From NCBI RefSeq assembly GCF_022171985.1, contig NZ_JAJVHF010000001.1:806001-870000 (forward strand): a stretch of 64,000 bases of DNA, read 5' to 3'. A program made the position numbers and the translations under genes. Positions 27,143 to 36,136 of this stretch are shown here, piece after piece; position 1 is the stretch's first letter; every line of letters starts with the position of its first letter. Source of the DNA: Huaxiibacter chinensis. Lineage in GTDB: Bacteria > Pseudomonadota > Gammaproteobacteria > Enterobacterales > Enterobacteriaceae. Below the pieces are notes generated by a model. It did no database searches, had not been told where the DNA came from, and was given only the letters and a program-made list of their open reading frames with translations.

Positions 27143-28641
27143 GGCGCCGTTCCTCCGGTTGAATAGTAAAGTAAAGTCTCTTCCCGGGCCTCGGCCCCGG
27201 CGATTTCCGCCACGATACGTCCATCCCACAGGACGCAAATGCGATCGCACAAACCCACCAGCTCGGCGAACTCCCCGGAGGCATAAATCACCCCCTTGCC
27301 TTCCCGTGCCAGCGCATCAATCAGCTGGAAAAGATCGGTTTTGGCTTTGACGTCCACGCCTTTTGTGGGCTCGTCAAAAATCAGCACGCTGGCCTCGTTA
27401 CGCAGCCATTTGCCGATCGCCACTTTTTGCTGATTCCCGCCGGAAAGCCGACGCAACACCTGCCCCGGCCCACGCGCTCTGACGCCTACGCGGGCTATCA
27501 CCTCTTCGGCCCAGCGCCACGCCTGACGATGACCAAAGACGCCCCAGCGCGAAAAGCTGTTATCCGCACTCACCGAAAGGTTCATGCTCACCGGTTCGTC
27601 GATAAATATCCCCTCTTTACGGCGCTCTTCCGGCACCAGCGCCAGCCCGCGCATAACCGAGTCTGCCGGATCGCGCGGTTTCCAGGGTTGATGATGCAGC
27701 TCGCCACCTTCAACACGGCTTTTGCTGGCGCCAAACAACGCTTTGCACAGCTCGGTTTTGCCTGCGCCAGCAAGACCGGCAATGCCTAAAATCTCCCCCT
27801 TACGCAGATGTAAAGAGATCGCTTTTAACAACGCATCGTCGTGTAATCCTTCGACGCGCAGCACAATCTCATCGCTTAACGGCGGGCGTGCAGGGGGATA
27901 GATATCGCTCAGTTCATGCCCGAGCATTTTCTCGACAATCTCCTCACCGCTAAGCGCCGCCATCGGGCCGGACTCAATCAGCTTGCCGTCGCGAAGTACC
28001 GTTAAGGTGTCGCAAATGGCTTTTAGCTCATGAATGCGGTGCGAAATAAACACCACGCCTATACCCTGCTGTTGCAGGCGCTTCACCACCGCAAAAAGCC
28101 GTTCACTTTCGTGGGCATCCAGCGGCGCGGTAGGTTCATCAAGGATCAGAAAACGGCAGTGATGCGACAACGCCCGCGCCAGCAAAATTTGCTGTTTCTC
28201 GGCAAGCGAGCAGGTGTCGATAGAGCGACGAACGTTCAGGGAGACATCCAGCTGGGCGAGCGCCTGCTTTGCCTGCTCACGGATGGCGTGCCAGCGATAA
28301 CGGTGGCCCGGCTGCGCCAGATGATCGAGCATGATATTTTCCGCGATGCTCAGCCCGGGGATAAGCGCCACATCGACCTCCTGCTGCACCAGGTGGATCC
28401 CAAGCTGTTTCGCGTCAAGCGGCTGACGAATACCCACCGGCTGGTTGTTGATGCAGATTTCGCCCTCATAGTGGTCGTAGGTGCCGCACAGAACCGCCAT
28501 CAGCGTTGATTTCCCTGCCCCGTTTGCCCCGGTTAACGCATGCACCGATCCGCCCGTCAGGGTGAAATCCACCCGCGACAGCGCCTGAAAACCGGAAAAG
28601 GCCAGGCTGATACCGCGCATCTCAAGGCGACTGGAATTCAT
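27139..28641 (-). CDS. Sugar ABC transporter ATP-binding protein (RbsA-like, two ATPase domains)
   Basis: A 500-residue protein of two fused ABC ATPase domains. The first has Walker A GANGAGKST near residue 40 and Walker B LILDEPTAPLD; its signature motif is the divergent CSLAEKQQ. The second has GLAGAGKTEL, a canonical LSGGNQQ signature and LIFDEPTKGVD. This is the domain layout of RbsA/MglA/XylG. The start at 28641 (MNSSRLEMRG) has AAGGAT 8 bases upstream; an in-frame ATG at 28686 is less likely. It is the first gene of a four-gene operon (ATPase, permease, binding protein, LVIVD protein). Confidence 0.88.
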   Translation of the reverse strand: MNSSRLEMRGISLAFSGFQALSRVDFTLTGGSVHALTGANGAGKSTLMAVLCGTYDHYEGEICINNQPVGIRQPLDAKQLGIHLVQQEVDVALIPGLSIAENIMLDHLAQPGHRYRWHAIREQAKQALAQLDVSLNVRRSIDTCSLAEKQQILLARALSHHCRFLILDEPTAPLDAHESERLFAVVKRLQQQGIGVVFISHRIHELKAICDTLTVLRDGKLIESGPMAALSGEEIVEKMLGHELSDIYPPARPPLSDEIVLRVEGLHDDALLKAISLHLRKGEILGIAGLAGAGKTELCKALFGASKSRVEGGELHHQPWKPRDPADSVMRGLALVPEERRKEGIFIDEPVSMNLSVSADNSFSRWGVFGHRQAWRWAEEVIARVGVRARGPGQVLRRLSGGNQQKVAIGKWLRNEASVLIFDEPTKGVDVKAKTDLFQLIDALAREGKGVIYASGEFAELVGLCDRICVLWDGRIVAEIAGAEAREETLLYYSTGGTAP

Positions 28642-28748
28642 CCGCGTAAATCCTTCATAACTATTCTGATTTACCGAATTTTTCACAGGTCGGGTTGACT
28701 GGCAATGATAGAAAAGGCATAAGATAAAGCTAAATATTATTAGCCATC

Positions 28749-28764
28749 CGGATGTCCAGACATA
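28749..28764. promoter_or_regulatory. Weak candidate Met boxes between the ABC operon and ybdH
   Basis: Two adjacent 8-mers, GGATGTCC and AGACATAA, each match the Met-box consensus AGACGTCT at five of eight positions and together form an ATGTC-C-AGACAT palindrome. They sit in the divergent promoter region of the ABC operon and ybdH. The match is modest and is mainly of interest because the flanking genes fit methionine salvage. Confidence 0.3.
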
Positions 28765-28800
28765 ACATCAGGTTAGCGCTTCGCCAATAAGGACACCACC

Positions 28801-29889
28801 ATGAGCAATACTGATATTCGCGTCGTACCCGGCCCGGCAAACTATTTTTCCCATCCCGGCAGCCTCGCCCATCTGCATGATTTCTTTACGCCGGAGCAGC
28901 TTTCTCGCGCCGTATGGATCTACGGCGAGCGGGCAATAGCGGGTGCACAGGCATTCCTTCCGGCGGTTTTTCACGCCGAGGGGGCACGCCACCTGCTGTT
29001 TAAGGGCCACTGTAGCGAGCGCGACGTCACGCAGCTGGTGAATGACGCCGGTCCAAACGCCAGCGTCGTGATCGGCATCGGCGGCGGTGCGCTGCTCGAT
29101 ACCGCTAAGGCTGTCGCGCGTCGTCTGGAGGTGCCTGCGGTAGCCATACCGACCATCGCGGCGACCTGTGCGGCCTGGACGCCGCTCTCCGTCTGGTACA
29201 ACGATGCCGGTCAGGCGCTGCAGTTCGAGATTTTTGACGATGCCAATTTCCTGGTGCTGGTGGAGCCTGAAATCATCCTCAACGCGCCGGCAGATTATCT
29301 GCTGGCAGGCATCGGCGACACCCTGGCAAAATGGTATGAGGCGGTGGTTCTGGCACCGAATCCTGACGCGCTTTCACTGACCGTCCGGCTGGGCCTTAAC
29401 GGGGCGCAGGCCATTCGGGACGTGTTGCTTGAGCAGAGCGAGCAGGCCCTGGCGGACCAGGCGCGCGGGGAACTGACGCAGGCGTTTCGCGATGTGGTCG
29501 ACGCAATCATTGCCGGCGGCGGGATGGTAGGCGGTCTGGGCGAACGTTATACCCGCGTGGCGGCCGCCCATGCGGTCCATAACGGCTTAACCGTGCTGCC
29601 ACAGACCGAAAAATACCTGCACGGGACCAAAGTGGCTTACGGCATTCTGGTTCAGAGCGCCCTTCTCGATCAGGACGACGTGCTGGCGCAGCTGGTGGCG
29701 GCCTATCAGCGCTTTAACCTGCCCACCACGCTTCGCGAGCTGGAGGTGGACATTAACAATCGCGATGAGCTGGATCGCGTTATTGCCCATACCCTGCGCC
29801 CGGTGGAGTCTATTCATTATTTGCCGATCGCCCTCACCCCTGCGGTGCTGCGTGCCGCGTTTGAGAAGGTAGAAACCTTCAACCGTTAA
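28801..29889 (+). CDS. hcxA: Hydroxycarboxylate dehydrogenase YbdH/HcxA
   Basis: A 362-residue iron-containing alcohol dehydrogenase/glycerol dehydrogenase family protein, the length of E. coli YbdH (HcxA). It reduces short 2-oxo acids such as 2-oxobutanoate with NADPH. The nucleotide-binding GIGGGALLDTAKAVA motif and PTIAATCAAWTPLSVW block are visible, with metal ligands expected near GLGERYT and AAAHAVHNGL. It lies between ybdL and ybdD/cstA in E. coli; here the mtn and ABC genes have come between it and ybdL. Confidence 0.9.
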   Translation: MSNTDIRVVPGPANYFSHPGSLAHLHDFFTPEQLSRAVWIYGERAIAGAQAFLPAVFHAEGARHLLFKGHCSERDVTQLVNDAGPNASVVIGIGGGALLDTAKAVARRLEVPAVAIPTIAATCAAWTPLSVWYNDAGQALQFEIFDDANFLVLVEPEIILNAPADYLLAGIGDTLAKWYEAVVLAPNPDALSLTVRLGLNGAQAIRDVLLEQSEQALADQARGELTQAFRDVVDAIIAGGGMVGGLGERYTRVAAAHAVHNGLTVLPQTEKYLHGTKVAYGILVQSALLDQDDVLAQLVAAYQRFNLPTTLRELEVDINNRDELDRVIAHTLRPVESIHYLPIALTPAVLRAAFEKVETFNR

Positions 29890-29944
29890 TGGCGCCGACC
29901 GACTATACCTAATGATGATTCTCATCACTCCAAACGAGGTCATC

Positions 29945-30688
29945 ATGCAGATCGATTTGTCAGGTAAAAAAGCGCTGGTCACCGGCGCCAGCCGTGGGTT
30001 GGGTCGTGCAATCGCGCTGTCACTGGCACGCGCCGGTGCCGATGTGGTTATTACGTATGAAAAATCCGCCGACAAAGCCCAGGCGGTGGCCGATGAAATC
30101 GCCGCGCTTGGGCGACTCAGCGAGGCGATTCAGGCTGACAGCGCCAGCGCAGAGGCCATTCAGGATGCTGTCACCCACGCGGCGCGCACCCTGGGCGGGC
30201 TGGATATTCTGGTCAATAATGCCGGGATTGCGCGCGGTGGCCCGCTGGAGTCCATGACACTGGCGGATATTGATGCCCTTATCAACGTCAATATCCGTGG
30301 CGTGGTGATCGCGATTCAGGCCGCCCTGGTGCATATGTCTGACGGCGGACGCATCATCAATATTGGCAGCTGTCTGGCAAATCGCGTCGCTCAGCCCAAC
30401 ATATCGGTCTATTCGATGACCAAGTCGGCCCTCAACTCCCTGACCCGCGGTCTGGCTCGCGATCTGGGGCCACGCGGTATTACCGTCAACCTCGTCCACC
30501 CTGGCCCGACAAACAGTGATATGAACCCGGAGGACGGCGATCAGGCCGACTCACAGCGTCAGCTCATAGCCGTGGGTCATTATGGCCAACCGGACGATAT
30601 TGCCGCCGCCGTGACGTTTCTGGCAAGCCCGGCGGCCGGGCAAATATCAGGCACCGGTCTGGACGTCGACGGCGGGCTGAACGCCTGA
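29945..30688 (+). CDS. Short-chain dehydrogenase/reductase (SDR), substrate unknown
   Basis: A 247-residue classical SDR. The cofactor motif TGASRGLG is at residues 13-20, NNAG at 91-94, and the catalytic Ser142, Tyr156 and Lys160 are in place (SVYSMTKSA). It resembles 3-oxoacyl-ACP reductase-like oxidoreductases. The start at 29945 follows GAGG; the longer ATG at 29912 is less favoured. It lies 55 bases after ybdH and may be co-transcribed with it. It is not at this position in E. coli K-12. A strong terminator follows. Confidence 0.82.
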   Translation: MQIDLSGKKALVTGASRGLGRAIALSLARAGADVVITYEKSADKAQAVADEIAALGRLSEAIQADSASAEAIQDAVTHAARTLGGLDILVNNAGIARGGPLESMTLADIDALINVNIRGVVIAIQAALVHMSDGGRIINIGSCLANRVAQPNISVYSMTKSALNSLTRGLARDLGPRGITVNLVHPGPTNSDMNPEDGDQADSQRQLIAVGHYGQPDDIAAAVTFLASPAAGQISGTGLDVDGGLNA

Positions 30689-30711
30689 CGCCGGTTCGCA
30701 GATTTTTTGTC

Positions 30712-30739
30712 GGCCTCTGTCACCCGACAGAGGCCTTTT
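30712..30739 (+). terminator. Intrinsic terminator after the SDR gene
   Basis: A perfect 10-bp stem (GGCCTCTGTC at 30712-30721, GACAGAGGCC at 30726-30735) with a four-base loop is followed by TTTT. Confidence 0.85.
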
Positions 30740-30878
30740 CGGGCCGCCTCGCAGGCTGACGCTTTCACCCTTTCTCCCGCTTTTCGATCGCCCTACAGTA
30801 GCCCATATGAAATTCGGAATTTATCTAATAGTCTTATTATTTCCTTATATTTTGTGTGGGCGTACAGTGGAGGTACGG

Positions 30879-31175
30879 ATGAAGATTGTCTGGTCAAAAG
30901 CCGCAGAGAAGCAGTTTTCGAAAATTGATTGTCGATATCAGACTCGCATTAAATCCAGACTGGAAAACCTGGATGACAACGCAGCGCCGGTCGCAGATAT
31001 CAAAAAATTAGCCATACCCGAAAATCACTATCGCTTACGCCTGGGGGATTACCGCGTGATTTACACCCTCAAAGAGCAGCAAAGTGATACCTGTTACGTG
31101 GTTTCGGTAAAACGCCGGACAACCACGACCTACCTTCATGAGGAGCATAGGGAATATGAGTGTTCAGTTAATTAA
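30879..31175 (+). CDS. RelE/ParE-type toxin of a toxin-antitoxin pair
   Basis: A 98-residue RelE-family protein. It has the N-terminal MKIVWSKAAEKQFSKI region, a central basic helix and the family motif HYRLRLGDYRVIYTL. RelE-family toxins are usually ribosome-dependent mRNA endonucleases. The start at 30879 has GGAGG 6 bases upstream; the longer ATG at 30807 is unlikely. Its 3' end overlaps the original antitoxin ATG at 31156 by 20 bases, the usual compact toxin-first layout. The toxin frame has no visible defect although its antitoxin is interrupted. Confidence 0.8.
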   Translation: MKIVWSKAAEKQFSKIDCRYQTRIKSRLENLDDNAAPVADIKKLAIPENHYRLRLGDYRVIYTLKEQQSDTCYVVSVKRRTTTTYLHEEHREYECSVN

Positions 31176-31230
31176 GGATGAGTAAGGAAAAGCACAATTC
31201 GCCGTCATTCCCTACAAAGAATATTTTCGC
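31156..31230 (+). pseudogene. N-terminal part of the antitoxin gene, cut by an in-frame TAA
   Basis: Starting at ATG 31156, which overlaps the toxin 3' end, the frame reads MSVQLIKDE, then TAA at 31183-31185, then GKAQFAVIPYKEYFR, and continues without shift into the HTH frame at 31231. Residues on both sides of the stop follow the N-terminal pattern usual in this antitoxin family (a KDE-x-GK followed by FAVIPY). A single CAA-to-TAA change would explain the stop. The full gene would be 31156-31560, 134 residues. Confidence 0.7.
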
Positions 31231-31560
31231 ATGCGCATGGCCATGCTTGAGTATGACAACGATGATGAAAAAGAGTGGGAAGAGATACCGTATGAATCGG
31301 ATATCTACGATAACGTCATTTTACCAGGCGACGTGTGTGATGTGATGCACAAAGAAAACGTCAGTCTGCAGGCAGCCTGGCGCATCTGGCGCGGCCTGTC
31401 CCAGAAAGAGGTGGCAGAGAAGCTGGGCATCAGCCAGTCAGCCGTCTCACAACTCGAAGCCCTCGATTCCCGCCCGCAAAAGCGCACCCGGGAAAAACTG
31501 GCCGCGATTTACGGCTGCACTCAGGAACAGATCAGCCTCTATTTACCGAAAGAGGATTAA
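31231..31560 (+). CDS. Antitoxin HTH domain, residual frame after the internal stop
   Basis: A 109-residue frame carrying an acidic linker and a C-terminal XRE-type helix-turn-helix ([25 protein letters not shown] at residues about 54-78). It would bind the operon promoter and, in the intact protein, neutralise the toxin. If translated it would have to restart at ATG 31231, 31237 or 31243, none with a good ribosome site. Its stop overlaps that of convergent ybdD by 3 bases. Confidence 0.6.
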   Translation: MRMAMLEYDNDDEKEWEEIPYESDIYDNVILPGDVCDVMHKENVSLQAAWRIWRGLSQKEVAEKLGISQSAVSQLEALDSRPQKRTREKLAAIYGCTQEQISLYLPKED

Positions 31561-31754
31561 CAGCATTTTGGGCCGCCCTTGCTGCCATAGCGGGCATCCT
31601 GACGGTCACGAAAGAACGCTTCGTAGGTCATCGGCGTCTGATCGGGGTGATTGACGCGCATGTGTTCGACGTAGTTATCGTAATCCGGTACGCCAATCAT
31701 CATTTTGGCGGCCTGGCCTAAATATTTACCTGCTTTAGAAAGGGTGTCGAACAT
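31557..31754 (-). CDS. ybdD: YbdD/YjiX family small protein
   Basis: A 65-residue protein of the YbdD/YjiX family, always found next to CstA-type pyruvate/peptide transporters. Conserved stretches include [27 protein letters not shown] and the C-terminal CC. The start at 31754 ([11 protein letters not shown]) is the E. coli start; ATGs at 31760 and 31772 are in frame. It lies 54 bases downstream of cstA and is co-transcribed with it. Confidence 0.9.
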   Translation of the reverse strand: MFDTLSKAGKYLGQAAKMMIGVPDYDNYVEHMRVNHPDQTPMTYEAFFRDRQDARYGSKGGPKCC

Positions 31755-31773
31755 CGTCATATTTCCTGTCAAT

Positions 31774-31808
31774 CCCTCTCCCCAACGGGGAGAGGGTTAA
31801 GGTAGGGG
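31774..31808. repeat. Palindromic repeat in the cstA-ybdD gap
   Basis: A copy of the repeat (CCTCTCCCCAACGGGGAGAGG core with a GTTAAGGTAGGGG arm) fills the space between cstA and ybdD. It lies inside the operon, immediately next to the cstA stop at 31809, and could stabilise the cstA mRNA end or set the ratio of the two products. Confidence 0.75.
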
Positions 31809-33914
31809 TTAATGGACCCCTTTCGCCTGAGTCACTATCTCTTGCAGATTCTCAGGCATAGGCTCATAAGGTGTTTCATTCGCTGTCGGCGTCGCCACTT
31901 TCAGTGCGGCCAGTGCGGTCTTCAGAGAGTACACCGCCAGCACCACGACCACCACCATAAAGAAGATGGTCAGGCCCGCATCCAGACGGTTGTTGAACAC
32001 CAGCTGTGACAGCTGCGATTCCGTATACTGCGCCGGGATTTTACCGCTGTCGATCATTGCCTGGAATTTATTGGCGATAGCGAGGAACCCCACTTTGGCA
32101 TCCGGGCTAAAGGCTTTTTGCCAGCCGGCGGTCAGGGTACAAATCAGCAGCCACGCGGTCGGCACCAGCGCCACCCAGGCATAACGCTGGCGTTTCATTT
32201 TGAACAGCACCACCGCACAGAGCATCAGCGCCATACCTGCCAGCATCTGGTTGGCAATCCCAAACAGCGGCCACAGGGTGTTAATTCCCCCCAGCGGATC
32301 GACCACTCCCTGATGCAGGAAGTATCCCCAGGCCAGTACGCACAGGGCGGTCGCCAGCAGGTTTGCCGGTAAGGAGTCGGTTCGCTTCAGTCCGGGAGAG
32401 ATGACCCCGAGCAGATCCTGCAACATAAAGCGCGCCGCACGCGTTCCCGCATCCACCGCCGTCAGGATAAAAAGCGCTTCAAAAAGAATGGCAAAGTGAT
32501 ACCAGAACGACACGTCCATCAGGCCGCCAAGCGCTCCGTGCAGAATGTAGGCCATCCCCACCGCCAGCGTAGGCGCACCGCCCGCACGGGAAATAATGGA
32601 TTGCTCACCCACCTCGTTGGCAATATGCGTCAGGGTCTCTGGCGTGATAGCAAAGCCCCAGCCGCTCACCACCTGCGCGGCAGACGCCACCACGTCAACC
32701 GTTCCGGCTGGTGCCAGTACCGCCATGGGGCTGTTCATCGCGAAGTAGACGCCCGGATCGATAATGCAGGCAGAAACCAGCGCCATAATCGCCACGAAGG
32801 ACTCCATCAACATGCCGCCATAGCCGATGAGACAAGCCTGGTTTTCATTCGCCAGCATTTTCGGCGTGGTCCCGGAGGCAATCAGGGCATGGAAGCCAGA
32901 GACGGCACCACAGGCGATGGTGATGAACAGGAACGGGAAGAGGTTACCGGTCCAGACCGGGCCAGTACCGTCGATAAACTTCGTTAAGGCAGGCATGGTC
33001 AGGGTCGGACGCATGATCAAAATGCCAATTGCCAGGCCCACGATGGTACCGATTTTCAGGAACGTCGAGAGGTAATCGCGTGGAGCCAGCAGCAGCCAGA
33101 CCGGCAGAACCGCGGCGACAAACCCATACCCCACCAGCATCCAGGTGAGCTGCACGCCGGTAAAGTCAAACATCGGGGCCCAGGTCGGGCTTTCCGCAAC
33201 CCAGCCGCCAGAGATAATGGCGAAAATCAGGAAGAAGAGACCGATGATCGACACTTCACCGATGCGTCCCGGACGCAGATAGCGGATATAAATGCCCATG
33301 AACAGCGCCAGCGGAATGGTGAAGGCCACGGTGTAGGTTCCCCACGGACTGTGGGTCAACGCTTTCACCACAATCATCGCCAGTACCGCCAGAATGATCA
33401 CCATGATCATAAAGGTGGCGATAAGCGCAATCACGCCTGCGGTCGCGCCCATCTCCTCTTTGACCAGTTCACCCAGCGAACGTCCGTCGCGCCGTGTGGA
33501 GACAAAGAGCACCATAAAGTCTTGTACCGCACCGGCCAGCACCACCCCGGCCAGGATCCAAATCATCCCCGGCAGGTAACCCATTTGCGCGGCAAGCACC
33601 GGTCCGACCAACGGACCCGCACCGGCTATTGCCGCAAAATGGTGACCGAACAGCACTTTCTTATCGGTCGGGACATAGTCCAGACCATCGTTATGACGAA
33701 CGGCAGGCGTCATGCGCGTGGCGTCTACCGCCAGCACATTTTTCGCAATAAAGCGTCCATAGAAACGATAAGCGATCAGATAAATACAGACGGAGGCGAC
33801 CACTATCCATAATGCATTGATCTGCTCACCACGATTGAGGGCGATATAGCCCAGAGCAAATGCCCCCACAACGGAAAGCCCTGCCCAGATGATGTATTTC
33901 CCTGAATTATTCAT
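31809..33914 (-). CDS. cstA: Carbon starvation protein CstA (pyruvate/peptide transporter)
   Basis: A 701-residue polytopic membrane protein, identical in length to E. coli CstA. It is induced by carbon starvation and takes up peptides and pyruvate. About 16-18 hydrophobic segments are visible. Typical blocks include HHFAAIAGAGPLVGPVLAAQMGY in the N-terminal CstA domain and GGINTLWPLFGIANQMLAGMAL toward the C-terminus. It is followed by ybdD. Confidence 0.95.
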   Translation of the reverse strand: MNNSGKYIIWAGLSVVGAFALGYIALNRGEQINALWIVVASVCIYLIAYRFYGRFIAKNVLAVDATRMTPAVRHNDGLDYVPTDKKVLFGHHFAAIAGAGPLVGPVLAAQMGYLPGMIWILAGVVLAGAVQDFMVLFVSTRRDGRSLGELVKEEMGATAGVIALIATFMIMVIILAVLAMIVVKALTHSPWGTYTVAFTIPLALFMGIYIRYLRPGRIGEVSIIGLFFLIFAIISGGWVAESPTWAPMFDFTGVQLTWMLVGYGFVAAVLPVWLLLAPRDYLSTFLKIGTIVGLAIGILIMRPTLTMPALTKFIDGTGPVWTGNLFPFLFITIACGAVSGFHALIASGTTPKMLANENQACLIGYGGMLMESFVAIMALVSACIIDPGVYFAMNSPMAVLAPAGTVDVVASAAQVVSGWGFAITPETLTHIANEVGEQSIISRAGGAPTLAVGMAYILHGALGGLMDVSFWYHFAILFEALFILTAVDAGTRAARFMLQDLLGVISPGLKRTDSLPANLLATALCVLAWGYFLHQGVVDPLGGINTLWPLFGIANQMLAGMALMLCAVVLFKMKRQRYAWVALVPTAWLLICTLTAGWQKAFSPDAKVGFLAIANKFQAMIDSGKIPAQYTESQLSQLVFNNRLDAGLTIFFMVVVVVLAVYSLKTALAALKVATPTANETPYEPMPENLQEIVTQAKGVH

Positions 33915-33947
33915 AGAAGGTGTCCATTAGCATGAAACAGCGAAATG

Positions 33948-33975
33948 TTACATTTTGTTTCTAGATCACGCCGGG
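33948..33975. promoter_or_regulatory. Possible CRP half-site upstream of cstA
   Basis: CTAGATCACG, containing a good right half-site TCAC, lies 46 bases upstream of the cstA start; the left half-site is poor. E. coli cstA is CRP-activated, which is the only reason to note it. The remaining 33976-34203 gap to the next gene shows no further clear element. Confidence 0.3.
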
Positions 33976-34203
33976 CAATTTAACAACTTTGAAACGCAAT
34001 AATGTGTGGTCAAACCAGACATTTACCTGACAGTGTTAAGCCGATCACTTTCGGACGGTAACCGGGTCGAATTCACGCCTTTTTCCAGTCACATTTTTCG
34101 CTTTTTCAGCCAAAAACGTCTTTAGCGAATGATTTAAGTCATCTTTTTGGTTCATCACTTCGCCAGACTGTGTCTACGGATCGTTCTCTGACAGGAAGTA
34201 AAA

Positions 34204-35316
34204 ATGAATCTTGACCATTACATTGAAGAACTGAAAACGCTGGTGAATGTTGACTGCGGTACGCAAACGCTGGAGGGCGTTGCCAGAGTAGCAGACATAA
34301 TCGAATCCCTGTGGCAGCGGGAAGGCTGGCATACCGAACAGGTGAATTTGGGCGACAACGTCGGGCCCGGCGTGTTTGTCAGCAACAAACCCCAGGCGGA
34401 GCAGTTTGACGTCCTGCTGGTCGGCCATCTTGATACCGTGTTCCCCGCAGGTACGGTCGCATGTCGTCCGATGCGCCAGGATGCGACTCGCCTTTACGGG
34501 CCGGGCGTCTCAGATATGAAGAGCGGGTTACTGAATATTTTGTGGGCAATGCGCGGGCTGGATGCCGCAGATAAAGAACGTCTGGCGATTGCGGTGGCGA
34601 TGAACCCGGACGAAGAGACAGGCTCGGTCTGGTCTCACGAATGGATTGGCGAACTGGCAAAACGTTCCCGCTGCGTGCTGGTATGCGAAGCCGCGCGTGC
34701 CGACGGCTCGCTGGTAAAAGCGCGTAAAGGGATGGCGGGCTACCACCTCACGTTTAGCGGCGTGGCGGCCCACGCGGGCAACGAGCCGGAAAAAGGCCGC
34801 TCAGCGATTACCGCGCTGGCCAGCAGCATTCTTGCCATCAACGCTCTGGCAGACCTGGATAAAGGAACCACGCTGAACGTCGGGGTTATCCACGGCGGCA
34901 GCGCCGCAAACGTAGTCGCAGAGAGTGCTATCGCCGAGTTGGACGTGCGTTTCTGGGAAAACGACGAATACGATCGGGTGCATCACGCGCTGAATGCGCT
35001 CTGTGAGAAAGGATTTTTCGAGGGCGTGACCACCTCACTCATCCGGGTGAACCATAAGCCCGCAATGGCCGCGAGTGAAGCGACTCAGGCGCTGATGGAG
35101 CAGGTTGAAGCGGCAGGTCGGGAAGAAGGTATTCCCATCACGTGGCAGGCGGTAGGCGGCGGCAGCGATGCCAACCATACGGCCGCGCTTGGGATCCCGA
35201 CTCTGGACGGTTTAGGCCCTGTTGGGGCAGGTTTTCACAGCCCGACGGAGTGGCTCGATATAGCCTCAATAGAGCCGAGGATCCGGTTGCTACGACGCGT
35301 CATTTCTATGCGCTAA
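34204..35316 (+). CDS. M20 metallopeptidase, glutamate carboxypeptidase (CPG2) type
   Basis: A 370-residue M20 zinc peptidase resembling carboxypeptidase G2, which removes C-terminal glutamate from folates or peptides. The predicted zinc ligands and catalytic residues are present: His75 and Asp77 in GHLDTVF, Asp104 in GVSDMKSG, the Glu137-Glu138 pair in PDEETGS, Glu162 in CEAARADG and His345 in GAGFHSPTE. No signal peptide is seen, so it is likely cytoplasmic. AGGAAGTAAAA precedes the ATG. It is not between cstA and entH in E. coli K-12. The natural substrate is unknown. Confidence 0.85.
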   Translation: MNLDHYIEELKTLVNVDCGTQTLEGVARVADIIESLWQREGWHTEQVNLGDNVGPGVFVSNKPQAEQFDVLLVGHLDTVFPAGTVACRPMRQDATRLYGPGVSDMKSGLLNILWAMRGLDAADKERLAIAVAMNPDEETGSVWSHEWIGELAKRSRCVLVCEAARADGSLVKARKGMAGYHLTFSGVAAHAGNEPEKGRSAITALASSILAINALADLDKGTTLNVGVIHGGSAANVVAESAIAELDVRFWENDEYDRVHHALNALCEKGFFEGVTTSLIRVNHKPAMAASEATQALMEQVEAAGREEGIPITWQAVGGGSDANHTAALGIPTLDGLGPVGAGFHSPTEWLDIASIEPRIRLLRRVISMR

Positions 35317-35435
35317 ACGTGTAACGCTCATTATCCCTGTGGGCAGCGCTGAAAACGGCGCATTGAGATTGAAGGATGACAACGGGAAGCGGGTCTGAAG
35401 GTACTTTGGTCAGCAGAACGGCGGGGGCTGAGCCG

Positions 35436-35720
35436 CCTGCTCCCCTCACCCCACCCCTCTCCCAAAGGGAGAGGGAGTACATTGTGCACCTCATCACTGC
35501 CCGTGGCTCCCTATCCATTTTGCAATGGCAGAAGGTCAGAGCCAGAGCATCAACCCGCACCATCCATCCCCTCTCCCCGTGGGAGAGGGTTAGGGTTAGG
35601 GTGAGGGCATCAAACCGCACAACCCCCCATGGCAGAACGTCAGAGCCAAAGCATCAAACCGCACCATCCATCCCCTCTCCCTGTGGGAGAGGGTTAGGGT
35701 GAGGGCATCAGCCCGCACAA
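35436..35720. repeat. Palindromic repeat cluster between the M20 gene and entH
   Basis: Three palindrome copies lie at about 35441-35475, 35569-35620 and 35671-35718. The last two are embedded in a larger direct repeat of about 104 bases (GCAGAA-GTCAGAGCCA-AGCATCAA-CCGCACCATCCATCC). They occupy most of the 406-base gap between the convergent genes. No coding capacity was seen. Confidence 0.85.
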
Positions 35721-35722
35721 CG

Positions 35723-36136
<414 letters not shown>

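Noticed and set aside
35581-35610. TTAGGG repeats resembling telomere sequence
   Set aside because: Only two or three units occur, always inside the arm of the palindromic repeat, so they are part of that element.
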